Positions 23,516 to 35,560 of a DNA stretch of 64,000 nt are shown in pieces (positions within the stretch are counted from its first letter, which is position 1; each line of letters starts with the position of its first letter). The DNA is taken from assembly GCA_944470555.2 (NCBI GenBank), contig OX104129.1:65775747-65839746 (forward strand). Reading direction: 5' to 3'. The stretch is from Heterobilharzia americana (Eukaryota; Platyhelminthes; Trematoda; Strigeidida; Schistosomatidae). The notes under the pieces are model-generated. The model was given only the letters and a program-made list of their open reading frames with translations, ran no database searches and was not told the origin of the DNA. The position numbers were made by a program, and so were the translations under genes.

Positions 23516-26500
23516 CTAAGTTGAATATGACTTCAGGTACTCTGGGAACCTGACGGTTCGACCTGATCGTGTTTTTTGTTGCGCCGCTGGTTGTTGCAGC
23601 TGTGCATTACCAGGCACATCGTCGAGAATTTCGATAATTGAGTCATCCGTCGGCCGGATGTAGCGAGCTGAAACGTCACTTACAATGGGGTTGCCTTCGA
23701 AATAAGCTGGTTTCAAACGGTCGATACTGACAGTATCTTCGCGTCCGCCTCGCTCAATTACATAGAATTTCTCATGTCGCTTAATCACTTTGAACGGCCC
23801 GTCGTAGGGTGGTTCAAGTGGTCGACGAACAGCGTCGTGGCGAACAAACACGTGTGATGTCTTCTGTAAACTGGGGTGGACGAAAACATCAGTCGTTTGC
23901 GGTCTAATCGGAGAAGGCCTAACTGAACGCATTGCGTTTGTAAGCCTAGTCACGTAAGATGCCCTGTCGGAAACATGTTTGAAAGTTGAAGGGGAAACAA
24001 ACTCACCTGGTAGGCGAAGAGTGGTCCCATAGACGAGTTCTGCAGGAGTGCATCCAGCATCAACTTTCAACGCGTTACGAATACCTAGTAGGACTAGAGG
24101 CAGAGCCTCGGTCCACTGAGGTATGTTTGTAGCTGAAAGGGAAGCTTTCAGCTGTCGATGGAAACGCTCTACCATGCCATTTGCTTGTGGATGGTAGGCT
24201 GTCGTTCGGAACCGAGTGCAACCTAAAAGTGCCGTTAGAGCGTGAAATAGTCCGCACTCAAATTGGCGCCCACGGTCGGTTGTGACGTAGGATGGACATC
24301 CGAAGTTCGCGATCCATCTTTCGACGAAAACACGAGCAACTGTTTCGGCAGTAATATCTTTAATGGGTACTGCTTCCGGCCATCGTGTGAAACGATCAAC
24401 ACAGGTGAAAAGGTAGGTACATCCATTAGATTCTGGTAGGGGTCCTACAATATCTATATGGACGTGGTCGAAACGCATGTCTGGGGCTAGAAATGAGCCT
24501 AAAGGGCTTTTCGTGTGTCGCGTGACTTTACACTTTTGACAAGCTAAGCACGACTGGGCCCACTCCTTAACGTCTTTGTTCATCCCAGGCCAGCAGAAAC
24601 GTTGTGCGATAAGCCTAATGGTGGCTCGTACACCTGGATGAGAGAGTTTGTGCAACGTATTGAAGACGTTGCGTCGACAACTCTTCGGAACTATTGGGCG
24701 TGGTTGACTAGCAGAGACATCGCACAAAATTGCATCCTTGTCTGATCCAACAGGACAAAGTCGCAGTTTGAGAGTTGTGGACGACAACTCATGATGCAGC
24801 TCAAGGTCTTCCTTTTGACGCCGAGCTAGTTCAACGAGATCAATACCCTCGATATAGTTTATCGAAGCTATTCGAGATAGTGCGTCGGCTGCGGAGTTGT
24901 TTGCTCCAGAAATGTGGCGGATGTCTGACGTGAACTGGGAAATGTAATCCAGCTGTCGCGACTCACGAGGGGAGTATTTGTCAGACGCCGAGCTGAGGGA
25001 AAACGTTAACGGTTTGTGGTCTGTGAAAATAATGAAATCACGACCTTCCACAGAATGTCGAAAATGGCGTACAGAACAGTACATGGCTAGGAGTTCCCTA
25101 CCAAATGTACTGTATCTTGTTTCCGCGTCTTGCAGCCGCCTCGAGAAAAAGGCTAACGGTTGCCACTGGTTGTCAGTCAACTGTTGCAAAACTGCTCCAA
25201 TTGCTGAATCAGATGCATCAACAGCAATACTCAGAGGAGCATTGGGGTCATGATGCATAAGCATGGTTGCGTTCGAAATGGCTTCCTTGACTTTGGAGAA
25301 AGCAAGTCTAGCCGCGTTGTCCAGAGACACGAACTTCGCAGTTCCTCGAAGTAGATCTGTGAGTGGTCTCATGACAGAGGCACAGTTAGGGATAAACCTT
25401 CGGTAATAACTTACCAGGCCATTGAAAGTGCGGAGATGTTTCACAGTGGTCGGCTCTGGATAGTTTGTGATAGCCGCCACTTTATCTCTCAATGGGCGTA
25501 TACCTTTGTTGTCAATGGTATGCCCAAGGAAGCTGAGTGATTCAACTCCTATTTCACACTTCTGTAAGTTAACTGTGATGCCATGTTTTTTGAGTCTTTC
25601 GAATGCGAGGTCCAAATGTTTAAGGTGTGTTTCCTTATCTGGACTCGCAATTAGACAGTCATCTATGTAGACATGAACAAAATTCAGACCACGGAAGACG
25701 TCGTCCATAAAGCGTTGGAATGTTTGTGCTGCATTCCGAAGACCAAAAGGCATGCGCAGGAATTCAAACAGGCCAAAAGGAGTAATAATGGCTGTTTTCG
25801 CGATATCTTCTGCTGCCATAGGTATCTGGTTGTACGCTTTGACTAAGTCGATTTTCGAGAAAATGTTCATGCCGCATAAGGTTGCGGTCAAGTCGTAAAC
25901 GTGGGGTATAGGGTAGCAGTCCGGAGTTGTTTTGGCGTTAAGCCTTCGGTAATCACCGGTCGGACGCCAGTCGTTGCTATCCTTTTTGGGCACCATGTGC
26001 AATGGCGATGCCCAAGGACTGTTTGACGGTCTGATAATGCCCAGTTCCAGCATATGGTCGAATTCATTTTTCGCCGTTTGCAGCTTATCGGGGGCTAAAC
26101 GGCGAGCTTTGGATGCCACAGGTGGACCTGTGGTTGTGACGTGATGCATAACATTGCTGGTTATGCACGGAAGAGTGTGTTTCGGTTGTTGTAACTCTGG
26201 ATATTTCTCCAGAACTGCCTGGTAGGACGCGTCGTCTGATTGTTTAGTCCTAACGATGGCTAAACTCGGACCTACATAGGTGGTGCCGCCAATAGATAAC
26301 TTTGTGTTGTTATCTATCAGTCGTCGACGGCGAGCATCTACGAGTAGATCGTAATGGTTCAGCAAATCTATGCCAATGATGGGCATAGAGACGTCTGCCA
26401 GGAGGAAAATCCAGTGAATAGGTTTGCGTAAACCTAAGTTGAGGTAGGCATACCGTCTCCCGAATGTCGCGATTGCCTTGCCGTTGGCTGCTTGAAGATT

Positions 26501-26791
26501 GAAGGATGGGTCGAGATGACGCTCCTTTGTCGTTGCTGGAAGAACGCTAACTTCTGCGCCGGTGTCGACGAGGTAGCGGACTTTCGTTTTAATGTCGGTG
26601 ACGTAGAGCAAACGGCTTTTTCCGCCGGCTACGGTTGCCGTGAGCACGTGCCGGCGTGACCGTTTCCCGAGTTCGGTCCTTCTTAAAACGGCATGGTTTA
26701 CGACATTTTCTGGCTTCATCCCCGTAAGTGTTATGAAACCAGCACCATTCAGGGTTTTCCACCCTGTTGGGTTTCGTTTTAGGGCTACCAC
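23516..26791 (-). CDS. pol: Pol polyprotein of the Ty3/gypsy element
   Basis: An unbroken frame of 1091 codons. The listed start is the upstream limit (GTG codon 26789-26791); real Pol probably begins near the protease by frameshift or processing. Protease: [12 protein letters not shown], residues 74-85. Reverse transcriptase: about 190-480, with LPFGLRNA-like [18 protein letters not shown] and active site YIDD at 375-378. RNase H: about 500-630, with [15 protein letters not shown] and FTDHKPLTF. Integrase: an H-H-C-C zinc finger at about 715-755 (HKLSHPG ... CLACQKC) and a DDE core with Asp in HIDIVGPL, Asp in TTDRGRQFE and Glu in GMVERFHRQ (about 781, 841 and 874). All catalytic residues are present. 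The C-terminus ends with a short chromodomain-free tail. The element copies itself through an RNA intermediate and integrates by a DDE reaction. Confidence 0.95.
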   Translation of the reverse strand: MVALKRNPTGWKTLNGAGFITLTGMKPENVVNHAVLRRTELGKRSRRHVLTATVAGGKSRLLYVTDIKTKVRYLVDTGAEVSVLPATTKERHLDPSFNLQAANGKAIATFGRRYAYLNLGLRKPIHWIFLLADVSMPIIGIDLLNHYDLLVDARRRRLIDNNTKLSIGGTTYVGPSLAIVRTKQSDDASYQAVLEKYPELQQPKHTLPCITSNVMHHVTTTGPPVASKARRLAPDKLQTAKNEFDHMLELGIIRPSNSPWASPLHMVPKKDSNDWRPTGDYRRLNAKTTPDCYPIPHVYDLTATLCGMNIFSKIDLVKAYNQIPMAAEDIAKTAIITPFGLFEFLRMPFGLRNAAQTFQRFMDDVFRGLNFVHVYIDDCLIASPDKETHLKHLDLAFERLKKHGITVNLQKCEIGVESLSFLGHTIDNKGIRPLRDKVAAITNYPEPTTVKHLRTFNGLVSYYRRFIPNCASVMRPLTDLLRGTAKFVSLDNAARLAFSKVKEAISNATMLMHHDPNAPLSIAVDASDSAIGAVLQQLTDNQWQPLAFFSRRLQDAETRYSTFGRELLAMYCSVRHFRHSVEGRDFIIFTDHKPLTFSLSSASDKYSPRESRQLDYISQFTSDIRHISGANNSAADALSRIASINYIEGIDLVELARRQKEDLELHHELSSTTLKLRLCPVGSDKDAILCDVSASQPRPIVPKSCRRNVFNTLHKLSHPGVRATIRLIAQRFCWPGMNKDVKEWAQSCLACQKCKVTRHTKSPLGSFLAPDMRFDHVHIDIVGPLPESNGCTYLFTCVDRFTRWPEAVPIKDITAETVARVFVERWIANFGCPSYVTTDRGRQFECGLFHALTALLGCTRFRTTAYHPQANGMVERFHRQLKASLSATNIPQWTEALPLVLLGIRNALKVDAGCTPAELVYGTTLRLPGEFVSPSTFKHVSDRASYVTRLTNAMRSVRPSPIRPQTTDVFVHPSLQKTSHVFVRHDAVRRPLEPPYDGPFKVIKRHEKFYVIERGGREDTVSIDRLKPAYFEGNPIVSDVSARYIRPTDDSIIEILDDVPGNAQLQQPAAQQKTRSGRTVRFPEYLKSYST

Positions 26792-27465
26792 GCGACTTGC
26801 TGCGATGCGCCAAGGTGCGTTTCTGTGAAGTGCTACGTGATCTAGGACTTCGAGATCGTAGCAACCGTTTCACAGAGTTGCACAACTTGGTCACCTCCGA
26901 ATCCTGGCGCTCTGTTTTGTCACAGATAGAATATACGTTGGAGACGGGTCTGCTGGATATCTCCAGTATTTTATCTGCTGAAGCTGCCAGGTCGTCGAGT
27001 GGGACTGACTGGAGTGTCACCAACACGGTTTGCACCGGTTGTGGTAGTTTCGAGAGAAATAGTTCTCGGAAGAAACCATCGTCAAATGTTCGTGCACCGA
27101 TTACTTCTCGCATGCGTGCGAGGACTTCAGTAGCTGAGTGGCTGCCTAGCTCGATGTTACGAAGCAATTCGTCTAGACGTTGGCGATCTGTGAGATCGCT
27201 TTTCTTCAAGAGTGCAGCCTTTAGAAGTGCATAAGGGTCACTTACTTCAGGATTAAACATGTTTGCTGTAACAACCTGTTTAATTCTCGCGGTAGTGAAC
27301 GTATGACAGCAAGAAATCGAGATGAGGATCTGAGACACCCTGTTCTCGAAAATCGGCCTCGGCATACAGAAACCATGTTTCTGCATTGTCTGGCCAATAT
27401 GGCACGAGTTGGATCGTGTTCGAGGTCGGCTTAATACGAATAAGCTTGGGAGTGTGGTCGGACAT
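26589..27465 (-). pseudogene. gag: Gag of the Ty3/gypsy element, frameshifted
   Basis: An ATG at 27463-27465 opens a capsid-like N-terminus (WFLYAEADFREQGVSD, the conserved W..AE..F start of Gag in this group), which stops at 27280. The remainder (VSDPYALLKAALLKK, ILEISSRPV and a Cys/His motif [15 protein letters not shown]) lies in a different frame running to 26589. Between 27265 and 27305 the third frame codes the segment expected in the middle. Thus two small indels within about 40 bp appear to break this copy. The C-terminal 60 codons overlap the pol frame. A sequencing or assembly error at these spots cannot be excluded. Confidence 0.75.
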
Positions 27466-27574
27466 GAGAAAGTGTAGTAAATGGATATATAAATGTTATC
27501 GAAATGAAAACAATAAACAAATATAAAATGGAACAGGCTCACCAATTCAATACTTGCTATTGGTCGGGATATGT

Positions 27575-27612
27575 GATCACGTCGGGATATTTGATCACGT
27601 CGGGCTCACCAA
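27575..27612 (-). other. Primer binding site and short tandem repeats
   Basis: Directly inside the 5' LTR, the minus strand reads T then TGGTGAGCCCGACGTGATC. TGG pairs with the CCA end of a tRNA, as expected for a primer site; the tRNA is not identified. The unit CCCGACGTGATC occurs twice with an 18-bp period (27575-27586 and 27593-27604), and TTGGTGAGCC appears again at about 27538-27547. Confidence 0.75.
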
Positions 27613-27955
27613 TTTAGGATTTGTCCTGGTGCGAACTTGACAGACGCAAAGACCAATCACTAATTATTCGAACTTGTTATATACCCACGAATACGAGACC
27701 AAGGAAGAACACGATAGCGTAGTCGGATGGAATAGTATATTTGGATGGTTATGCCAAAATACCGATGCGTTCCAACTAACTGGCTAGAGAGTCGAATACG
27801 AGCAATGCAACGTAACACGACAGCGTGCCAAATGGCGAGGATGCTTGACCGGATGCCTTCAGCTTAGCGAGTCCAGTTAAACTATCAAGGTCAGCATCAA
27901 TGTCGAAGTCGTCAAACCCTAGGCTATTGATTTTGGGGAAGTGTATGACGCTACA
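27613..27955 (-). repeat. 5' LTR of the Ty3/gypsy element
   Basis: Identical to 22705-23047 with a constant offset of 4908 bp. It lies upstream of gag and next to the primer binding site, and should contain the promoter. Confidence 0.93.
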
Positions 27956-27959
27956 GGTT

Positions 27960-29379
27960 AAAATGGACGTAGAAAAGCTGCTAGGTTTCCAAAGCAACCA
28001 TATTTAGCTTCTGGTTGCCTTGTTTTAGGATTAAAGACCAAAGAAAGCAGGGTTTACTACATTTGTTCAAAATTGTTACCCTTAAAGCAGAAGTGATGTT
28101 GGATAGAGGGAATTTTGTCTTTGAAGGCCGTCGCTGGGATATTTCAATAGTTTGACGTATGTTGCTCGTAATGTTTATACATGTCTCGTGTATGCTGTTC
28201 AGTTTCTCATCTGGATTCCGGACTTTGAGCTTAGTGTTTCATTTTTATGTCCCAGCAAATTTTCTGAGGCTAGAACTCTAATGAATAATACTGACACCAC
28301 TAGAATTGGGTAAACACCGGGGTCTCACTATTGAGATAAAGCGAATACGATTAGCAATAAAATTTTACCAACTTCTGAGCGTTCACCCGACGTGTTTTCT
28401 CCCCTTATCCTCCCATTTAATGCTGTAAAATTACTTTCACACAGGCTTTTTCATTATTTATTTTCTTATTTTCCTCACGTTCACTCTTTTAAAATAATCC
28501 CCTCACTATCTTTTTCTTATTGCATGCACTTCTGCACGTCTGTTTGTGTTGGACAACGTAACTATAGTGGTTTGTAAATCCAATCCGTGGCCGTCATTGA
28601 ATCTGAATACCAGCCAGCTTTCTAATTTTGACTTAATTTATGAGTCAGACAGTCCATAAGGTGGTTTATCTCCAAGGAAAAAAACAGGTTTTATCATCTA
28701 GCTCTTACGAATGTTTTGACATAGCATATGAGTTTCAGTATTATTGCTTGTATTCGCATCCTGGATTCCACTGCTAGCCGGCATCCATCATTATTGTAGC
28801 CAATAAATATTTAAAATCTCATTCAGGTCAACCGAACTTAACGATAAAGCAGTGTCGTATGCATTACTTAATCTATGTGAACAGCCCACTTTGAGCTCAT
28901 TTAATGTTATGATGCGTACAATAATTCTTGAGCGTACCCTTATTCCGATACCTTTCAGTCCTAACTTTGAATTAATGTAAATCACTGTTCCAAGTTTACA
29001 AGTAAGCAATAAAACGTCAGAAAATGGTTGTTTCTTTTCACTGACAGTGAAAAGCTATAGACTAGGCTTCAAAATCTACCTTCCGATGAGTGAAGCTCAC
29101 TCATTCTTATGGCCACAATGAATAAATAATAGTGAATGTCCATGGCTGCGACCCCCTACCTCTTCAATAGTATCTCCGTTCACGTATCGAAAAGTCGAAA
29201 ACTTAAATTCTGCAATATGTTTACCGGAAGTACGGTGGAAACATCTATGGTTTTCGAGCTTTGTGCAGACGAATTGTTGTCCTTAATGTCAGAAATAAAC
29301 GTATGACGTGCTGATTTACCATCTCCAACTTGGTTAGTCAATTCACTGACAATGTGCGTCCGCTTATATATGATTTATT
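27960..29379. other. Gene-free stretch with a Smα SINE fragment
   Basis: No exon found. At about 28731-28797 the sequence 'cagtattattgcttgtatt' followed by 'cgcatcctggattccactg' matches the 3' part of the hammerhead SINE seen at 47640-47700. The rest shows no recognisable feature. Confidence 0.5.
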
Positions 29380-29495
29380 TTTCCCTTGTGTTCCTAGTGG
29401 AACATAGAGCTTCAGTAGCACGTTGCCATTTCACTCCCTTCTCTGCAGTCTTTTCAACCTGGCTCAACAACTGACCAGAAGCTTTCATTTCTTCC

Positions 29496-30095
29496 TCACA
29501 CGATCTCACCCATGTTACCCTCGGACACCAAATTCATCGTTCCCCCATTAGGTTCCACTCGAGGTCCTGGCACGTGATGTCTCCGAATGGTTTTCTCAGG
29601 GTGTGCCCAATCCAATCCATCTCCGCTTTCTTCTGAATATTTGTTGGCGATGGCTTCTTGGTTCGTTACTAGCCAGAGTTCCTTGTTGCTTATTCTTATT
29701 ATTCTGGCCATCCGATCTTCAGCACCGAGGGGGCGTAGGCGGCAGTTGTTGATGATGTATGTCTGAAGCTTGTTGGAAATGCTTTTCGTGAGGCGCCAAG
29801 TTTCCGAACCATATAGAGGCACTGACTTGACATTAGTGTTGGAAATCCGGATCTTGTTCTTTAGGCTGAGTGCAGTAGATCTCCACAGTGGTTTCAGATT
29901 AATAAAAGCCTGTCTTGCTGTCTTTCTGATCCTTGCTTTGACATACTTATCTGTGCCACCTGTGGTTGAAACGATGCTGCTTAGGTAGGTGAAAGAGACT
30001 ACTTCCTCTAGGTTTATCCCGTTAGTGGTGATTGGTGCTCGTTGTTGTTGTTGTTGTTTGGGTATCTTCATCACCTCTGTCTTCTCTACGTTCAC
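29496..30095 (-). pseudogene. Reverse transcriptase C-terminal fragment, RTE family B
   Basis: A 199-aa frame: KTEVMKIPKQ, then FTYLSSIV, KARIRKTARQAFINLKPLW and VPLYGSETWRLTKSI, which is the conserved post-palm region of RTE-type proteins (YLGS..., R..KAR.AF..L, LLYGSETW). The tail is shifted relative to the consensus. The start is arbitrary because the N-terminal part lies in other frames to the right. Confidence 0.7.
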
Positions 30096-31781
30096 TTAAA
30101 GTCCCATCCTCGCTACCTCCTCTGTCAACTTTTTGGTTTTCGTCTGTAGATCTTTGAGTTTGTGCCACAAGACATTATAAATCATCATCGGTGAAATGCA
30201 AATCTTCTAGACTCTTTTCATCGGTCAAACAGCGTATGCTTATCTTCTCTCTCTTCACAGTTTGTTGCATGATCTAGCCCAATCAACCACAATCAGGAAG
30301 ATGATCGGTAATAGTAGGCAACCTTGTCTTACTCCTGACTTCAAAGGTGTCACTGAGCTTTCTATTCTGAATCACTTTGCATGCAGCATCTTCATATAGC
30401 ATATAGCTGTTGAATGAGGTTGGTAAAAGTTTGTGGCATTAAAACCATAGTGTTGAAGCAGTTTCCAAATTACTTCTCAGTGGACGCTGTCGAAGGCCTT
30501 TTCAAAATCGATAAAGTTAAGGTAAAGATACAGTAGACTGCCATTCTATTCTCTGTTCTATGATGATGGGTAGCGTAGTGTTGCAATTTGTTCGGCACAT
30601 GATTTGTTCTTCCTGAATCCAGCCTGCTCCGGTCGAAATTTTAAATGAGCATTGTTTAGTCCCTCCAGGATGATCCGGCATAATGTTTTGCTTGAGGTGG
30701 ACCGAAGCATGACTCTTCGCCAGTTCTTGCAAAGACTTAAGTTGCCCATCTTTGGGAGTTTGACAAGGTAGCCTTTCTTCTGCAGGTACCTTTCCTTCCT
30801 TCCTTGCAAACCTCGTGCAGTAGTGGTGTGAGCATGTCCACTGTTGTCTCTGCGTCTGTTTTCAATGTTTCTAGAGGAATTCTATCTGGTCCTGCTGCTT
30901 TCCCCTATTTCAGCAACTTTATGGCGTTCAGGATTTCACTTCTACTTTTGTCAGAGGGTTCGTGTTGACTGATAGTCCTGTGGATGCTGGACGAGTATTT
31001 CTGGACGCGGTGCAGTTGGTGATGGTGATCGATTCAAGAGTTTTTTGAAGTGGTCGGCCCATCGTCTCCTTTATTTCTCCTTTTTGGTAACTAGGTTTCC
31101 TTCACTATCTTTCATTGGTTTCATCTGCGTCGATCTCTTCCCAGATAGTAACCTGGTCAGTTGACATAATGTCATCAAGTCTCTCATACCGGCAGCCTGT
31201 TCTGCTTCACTTGCCAGTGTGTCTTAGAAGTGTCTTTCGTCTTTGCGTGCACTCTTCACTTTTTGTCCGGTGTAGTGTTTTATAGGTTGTGTTCAGTTCC
31301 TCTTTTCGTTTTTCATCCCTGCACTGCACTGGTTAATCTTCTGCTTCACCATCAGCAGCTTCACCACCTTTATCAGCTTCTATGTGTCCGTGGAGATCCA
31401 TTTGTCTTGTTTCTTCTTTCTTGCCAACACGGTTATGCAGGTTTCCTTCCACGTCTCTTTCAAAGAGATTCAGCGTTCTTCCACGAAGGTTTCCTCAGGG
31501 TGTTAAATAACGTCTCCCATTTTTCCTAATGGCCGATGTGAAGATGTCCTTTGTAGTTTCCTCCTTCAGTTTCTGTTCTGGGTGTTGAACTTCAACTGTG
31601 GTCTATCACCAGCTTGTTTGAAGGCTTTCAAATTGATTTGGAAGGTTCCTTGCACTAGATAATGAGTGGTGTGAACCTACATCTGCTCGCCTTCTTGATC
31701 TTGTGTCCAGTAGGCTGCATCTCCACTTTCTTCACATTGATATAAAGTCGATCTGATTTTTGATGTGTCCATCTGGTGAAG

Positions 31782-32309
31782 TCAAATCCATGTCACTTTG
31801 TGAATATCTTTTTGTTTGTACACATCGCGTCCAATCACCAAATCGTTGAATGCGCAGAAATCTGCAAACAGTTCTCCATTCTCGTTCATCATTTCACCGA
31901 GTGCTTCTCGACCCATGATGAGTTCTCTTCCTGTGTTGTCCGCTCCTAGTTTGGCATTCATGTCAGCCACTAGGATTTTGATGTCGCAGTCGCCAACTGG
32001 AGTCTTGTCTAGTACTGATTGCAGTTGTTTGTAGAATTCCTCCTTCTCTTCTTCTGCAGTATCTGTAGGTGCATAGCGTAGCATTGTTTGATTGTGACTT
32101 TCCTTCCTTTTGAGTTGAACCTTGCTGTCATGATCCTGATCGTGCAGAAGGAGATTCGTTCCCACCGCATGAGAGAGAGCCTTCGATGCTTTCGGTGACA
32201 TCATGATAGCCACTCCCTCCGTATGCTGGTGGTTGTCGTTTGGGTGACAATATCGGAGTAGATTATTGACCCTCCAGTTAACAGTTTGGAGAGTCCACTT
32301 CCATTCCAT
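31782..32309 (-). pseudogene. Endonuclease fragment, RTE family B
   Basis: A 175-aa frame with YAPTDTAEEEKEEFYKQL, then DIKILVADMNAKLGADN and FNDLVIGRDVYKQKDIHKVTW. These match the APE-type endonuclease of RTE elements (YAPT, GDFNA, FLH....T). The catalytic-Asp motif reads VADMNA instead of the common GDFNA. The part before it is truncated by frameshift. Confidence 0.75.
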
Positions 32310-32659
32310 CTGCAGATTTCTCGCAGGTTCTTAGCACTTCTATGCTACACCTTCTCATCTCTTTGGTAATCTCGGCAGCCTTGCCAGCCAGCTTCAGACA
32401 TTGTTCGGATATTCCATGTCTCCATTCTTAATTTTGCTTTCACTGAGAGAAGACACATCGGCCAATTGGCTTCCCGAAGGCTTTCACTAACCGGCGTCAT
32501 TTCATCCCCTCGATTCCAGCGAGGAATGAGTCAATTTTCATTTTTTTTGTGCGATTGGATTGATTTTACGGGGTAGGATTGTTAGCCCTATGTCCAACCT
32601 TCCCTTTTTATCTTGTCTTAGGACCATGTGGTAGCTAGTGAACTGGTTAACTGGACGAG

Positions 32660-32660
32660 G

Positions 32661-32730
<70 letters not shown>
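32660..32730. repeat. (TA)n microsatellite
   Basis: About 34 uninterrupted TA units, immediately beyond the 5' end of the family B element. The element may have inserted into TA-rich DNA (the left flank has 'ttatatat' at about 29364). Confidence 0.97.
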
Positions 32731-32732
<2 letters not shown>

Positions 32733-33250
32733 GCAGTCGTTTACATAATGACTGAATTATACTACACTCTTCGTCTGCTCGAAAACTTAGCAACGACTAG
32801 CAGCAACTGCTTGTCTTCCTCAAGGATATGCCTAAACTGAAATTCTTGACATTTCCAAGTGTAGATAACTTAAACAACACGTCTTATATCAGTCACTGTA
32901 ATATTGTTAACGAAAACTGGTGCATTTGTGAAACGTTAAGTTACACTGAGCTTTAGGACTCCTTTCTGCTGATTACAGTTCACAATAAACATAACATTAT
33001 GTCAATAATAGCCGTCACTAAAATGTCATAATACATCAGTGCAATGAATGTACTCAGTCTTCAGAATCTCATAGAAATACATATGCTTTAATCCTGATTC
33101 ACAATTTAACCAGCTTATCTCATTTCGTGTAAGAAATAAATGTTTACCTAAGTAGATTACTTCCCTAAAAACGTATGATGGCTTCCCAGTCATAGCAAAA
33201 ATATTATACTTAACATATACGTCATGGAATCTTCAGTGGCTTTTTGGATC
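32731..33250. other. Gene-free AT-rich stretch
   Basis: No exon, repeat or RNA gene recognised. Confidence 0.4.
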
Positions 33251-33414
33251 ACCCTAGTAATATAAGGCCTCAATAACTCAGTGGTGGTAAATTCTCTAAC
33301 TTCAACACTGGGTCATTCATGTCCGAATCACGAGGGAAACACCAGGTTCCTCGGGTTTGTGAATGCGCCTTGCCGATAAGTGCTAAAACCATTAAACCAA
33401 GGTTCAAAACTTCC

Positions 33415-33580
33415 TATAGAGTTGTGGCTCATTGGTTTGAGGAACCGACTACTAACCAGAGGGTCGTGGGTTCGAGCATCAATCCACGTTCCAACGTGTG
33501 GGCAGCCAGTTAGTATTATTAGCAATCACATAAGTATGGCTCACTACCTGCTGCACGGCTGTGCACAAGGTTACCGCGTA
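33415..33580 (+). mobile_element. tRNA-derived SINE, family E copy 1
   Basis: Contains an A-box-like 'tggctcattggtttgagg' and a B-box-like 'gggttcgagcatcaa', followed by a body 'gtgggcagccagttagtattattagc' that recurs at 36110 and 55745. The A/B boxes are a pol III promoter of tRNA type. A further tRNA-like half (A box 'ataactcagtggtggta') precedes it at about 33270. Confidence 0.6.
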
Positions 33581-35216
33581 GTTCTCGATTTCTTTTTTCT
33601 CCAAAAGTTTTTGCTGACTGACTCTCACCATCTAAAACGTAGAATAATAACTCAGAATAGACCTTCAACACCTTGTTTTTTCGACGACGTTTCGAGGAGT
33701 TTTAGTCGTTTTTCTGTCCCTAATGGTGGGAAACTTGTGCTTAACAGATTACTATGCTTCGAGATGTGATAAGTGTTTTGTGTTGCTTAAATGTTCATTT
33801 TTTATTTTGACCGAGGAAATTAGAAGACAAGATGCGCAAGGTATTATCTTATCGACCACATAAATGATTAAAAATGAACGTGCACAAGCATATTGATATT
33901 ACTCGCATTGTAATTATTATTATTATTATTATTGAAACACAGAATCGGTACATTATGGGCACCAAGAGACGTGCGATACGAAATAATAAGGGGTAACACT
34001 GAACAGAAAAAAGGAGAATGGAGACAAAAAACAGAATCGGGTTATTGAAGAAGCATTCAGCGCTTTCGCTTCACTTTTTGTTAGTAGAAGAAACAAGAAA
34101 ACTGCATCATAGTCATAACTGGTTTCAATTCTGAGCCATGTCTGCTATCGTCTCATGCCCCCGAGTTGCATGGTCTCTTGAAACTCATTCAGGTAGTCTT
34201 GAAACACCCACAGATACAAACGTAGCTATATTGCATTACACGATGCCGTATCATACGTTGATCACCTCTCCGCTTCTTCCAACCAGTCTCAAGGCATATG
34301 AATAGGGAGTGGTGTGTGTGTTAGATGATATTTGTAACATTTATGCCTCTAAGGGCGGTCTTTCAAGATGGCTTCGTGCAGTAAATGACAACCTCCATCA
34401 TGCGCATACACTCATCGCCTTCAGGATTACTAACAGTTCTATGGAGACAACAGTGATAAAACATGCAGAGTTGTCGAACATTGTCAAGTGTGATAGGCCA
34501 GGTTCTACAGTCGTAGACCAAGACTGTTTGTATCTACACCTTTGCAGCCGACGTTTCAAAGTCAGGCTAACGTCACAACGGTGACCCATTCAAGCATATC
34601 CTACTGACTTCCGATACATGGTTGAAAATGCCATCAGTCACACTTCTACCAGCGCTCACGCTTACTCAGATACAAACTTATTGACTCCTTATAACGGTTC
34701 ACGGCCAAGAGTGAGTGTAGAAACACGATCAGGCTACTTCTATTGAAACACCTCACATTTCGATGCCGTATAACTCGTAACATGCTTACGGGCACTCATC
34801 ATTGACTGAGTGAGATTGAAGTAGCTCACATGTTGTCACTTAATAAAACGATATCGTTCACATACTCGAGGTTGAGAAGTATTTTACCCTGGTAGCCGGT
34901 CTATATGACCAACATCCACCTCCTTCAAGGGTGTCTTTAGTGTCATGGATGGTAAAGTTAGGGAAAAATGGCGTAACTGAGCTACCCTGATTAACCCCAC
35001 CATTGGATAGGTGGTTGTAAGCCTTCACTCTCTCTGATTTGTAGAAGTCGAAACTCGAAATGTGCTCAGCAACCAAGTGCACTCGTGCGGTAAGCAATGA
35101 GCCAAACGCAATGAGTGAGGGCTAACCATACTAACTGGCTTCGCGAATCTCGGTAAGTGGGGGAGTGTTCGAGCCGGTGACCTAGTGGTTGAAAGTCAAC
35201 TAAATAAACCAACAAG
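33581..35216. other. Gene-free stretch with old repeats
   Basis: Holds an ATT microsatellite at about 33908-33933 and the second family C repeat copy (34270-34800, related to 2275-2960). The rest has no recognisable exon. A tRNA-like A-box piece occurs near 35180. Confidence 0.45.
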
Positions 35217-35560
35217 CTACATGTATTGAATTTTAGAACTTTCAGTATGCTGACGTATATTTAAAGGAAACCCTTCTTTAACAGTCGATTTCAGAGGCAT
35301 CCGTAATATGGAGGAATAAAACGATCGCTGACTTGAAATAAATATGACAGCAATCGGGCATTTGTATGAAAACCAGCATGTTCTTCGGGGATCAGTTTTC
35401 CGCACAATCCGCGAAATATGATAGCATCCATCACTGCAGAAATTGCTAGTAATACAATGGTACCCTGATGTTTATCACACATTACATAGACTTCTTTTAA
35501 AAATGGGTACAACAGTAGCTTTATTCTAGAGTGATGAGACACCTTAATTCTGCCATACCT
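35217..35560 (-). pseudogene. Degenerate RTE reverse-transcriptase fragment
   Basis: A minus-strand 83-aa frame reads CDKHQGTIVLLAISAVMDAI and KLIPEEHAGFHTN. These match the C..HRGISLL...SK and EEQAGFRPN blocks of RTE reverse transcriptases. Stops and missing blocks show decay. Confidence 0.6.

Larger units (their letters stand above)
22705..27955 (-). mobile_element. Complete Ty3/gypsy-type LTR retrotransposon
   Basis: A 5.25-kb element on the minus strand with two identical 343-bp LTRs, a primer binding site next to the 5' LTR, gag, pol (protease, reverse transcriptase, RNase H, integrase in that order) and a purine tract before the 3' LTR. It is flanked by the direct repeat AGGTT (22700-22704 and 27955-27959; the first base may belong to the LTR, giving a 4-bp GGTT duplication). 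The order RT-RNase H-integrase and the protease DTGA motif place it in Ty3/gypsy. Similar fluke families exist (Boudicca, Gulliver, Saci); I do not assign one. Identical LTRs indicate a recent insertion. Confidence 0.95.
29380..32659 (-). mobile_element. Near full-length RTE-like family B element, degenerate
   Basis: On the minus strand it reads from the family 5' end (..CCTCGTCCAGTTAACC, shared with 55340-55368) to the 3' end shared with all family B fragments. An endonuclease part lies at 31782-32309 (DIKILVADMNAKLGADN, where the usual motif is DFNA) and a reverse-transcriptase C-terminal part at 29496-30095 (GINLEEVVSFTYLSSIV, VKSVPLYGSETWRL). The middle (30500-30900) codes GFRKNKSCAEQI, from the FRP.R.C.DQI block. 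Many frame breaks make it inactive. Its 5' end abuts a long (TA)n run. Confidence 0.8.

Noticed and set aside
26767..27234. 155-aa plus frame across gag
   Set aside because: Antisense shadow of the gag coding sequence of the LTR element.
32628..32840. 70-aa frame with an (IY)n stretch
   Set aside because: Translation of the (TA)n microsatellite. The same applies to 38141-38395 minus.
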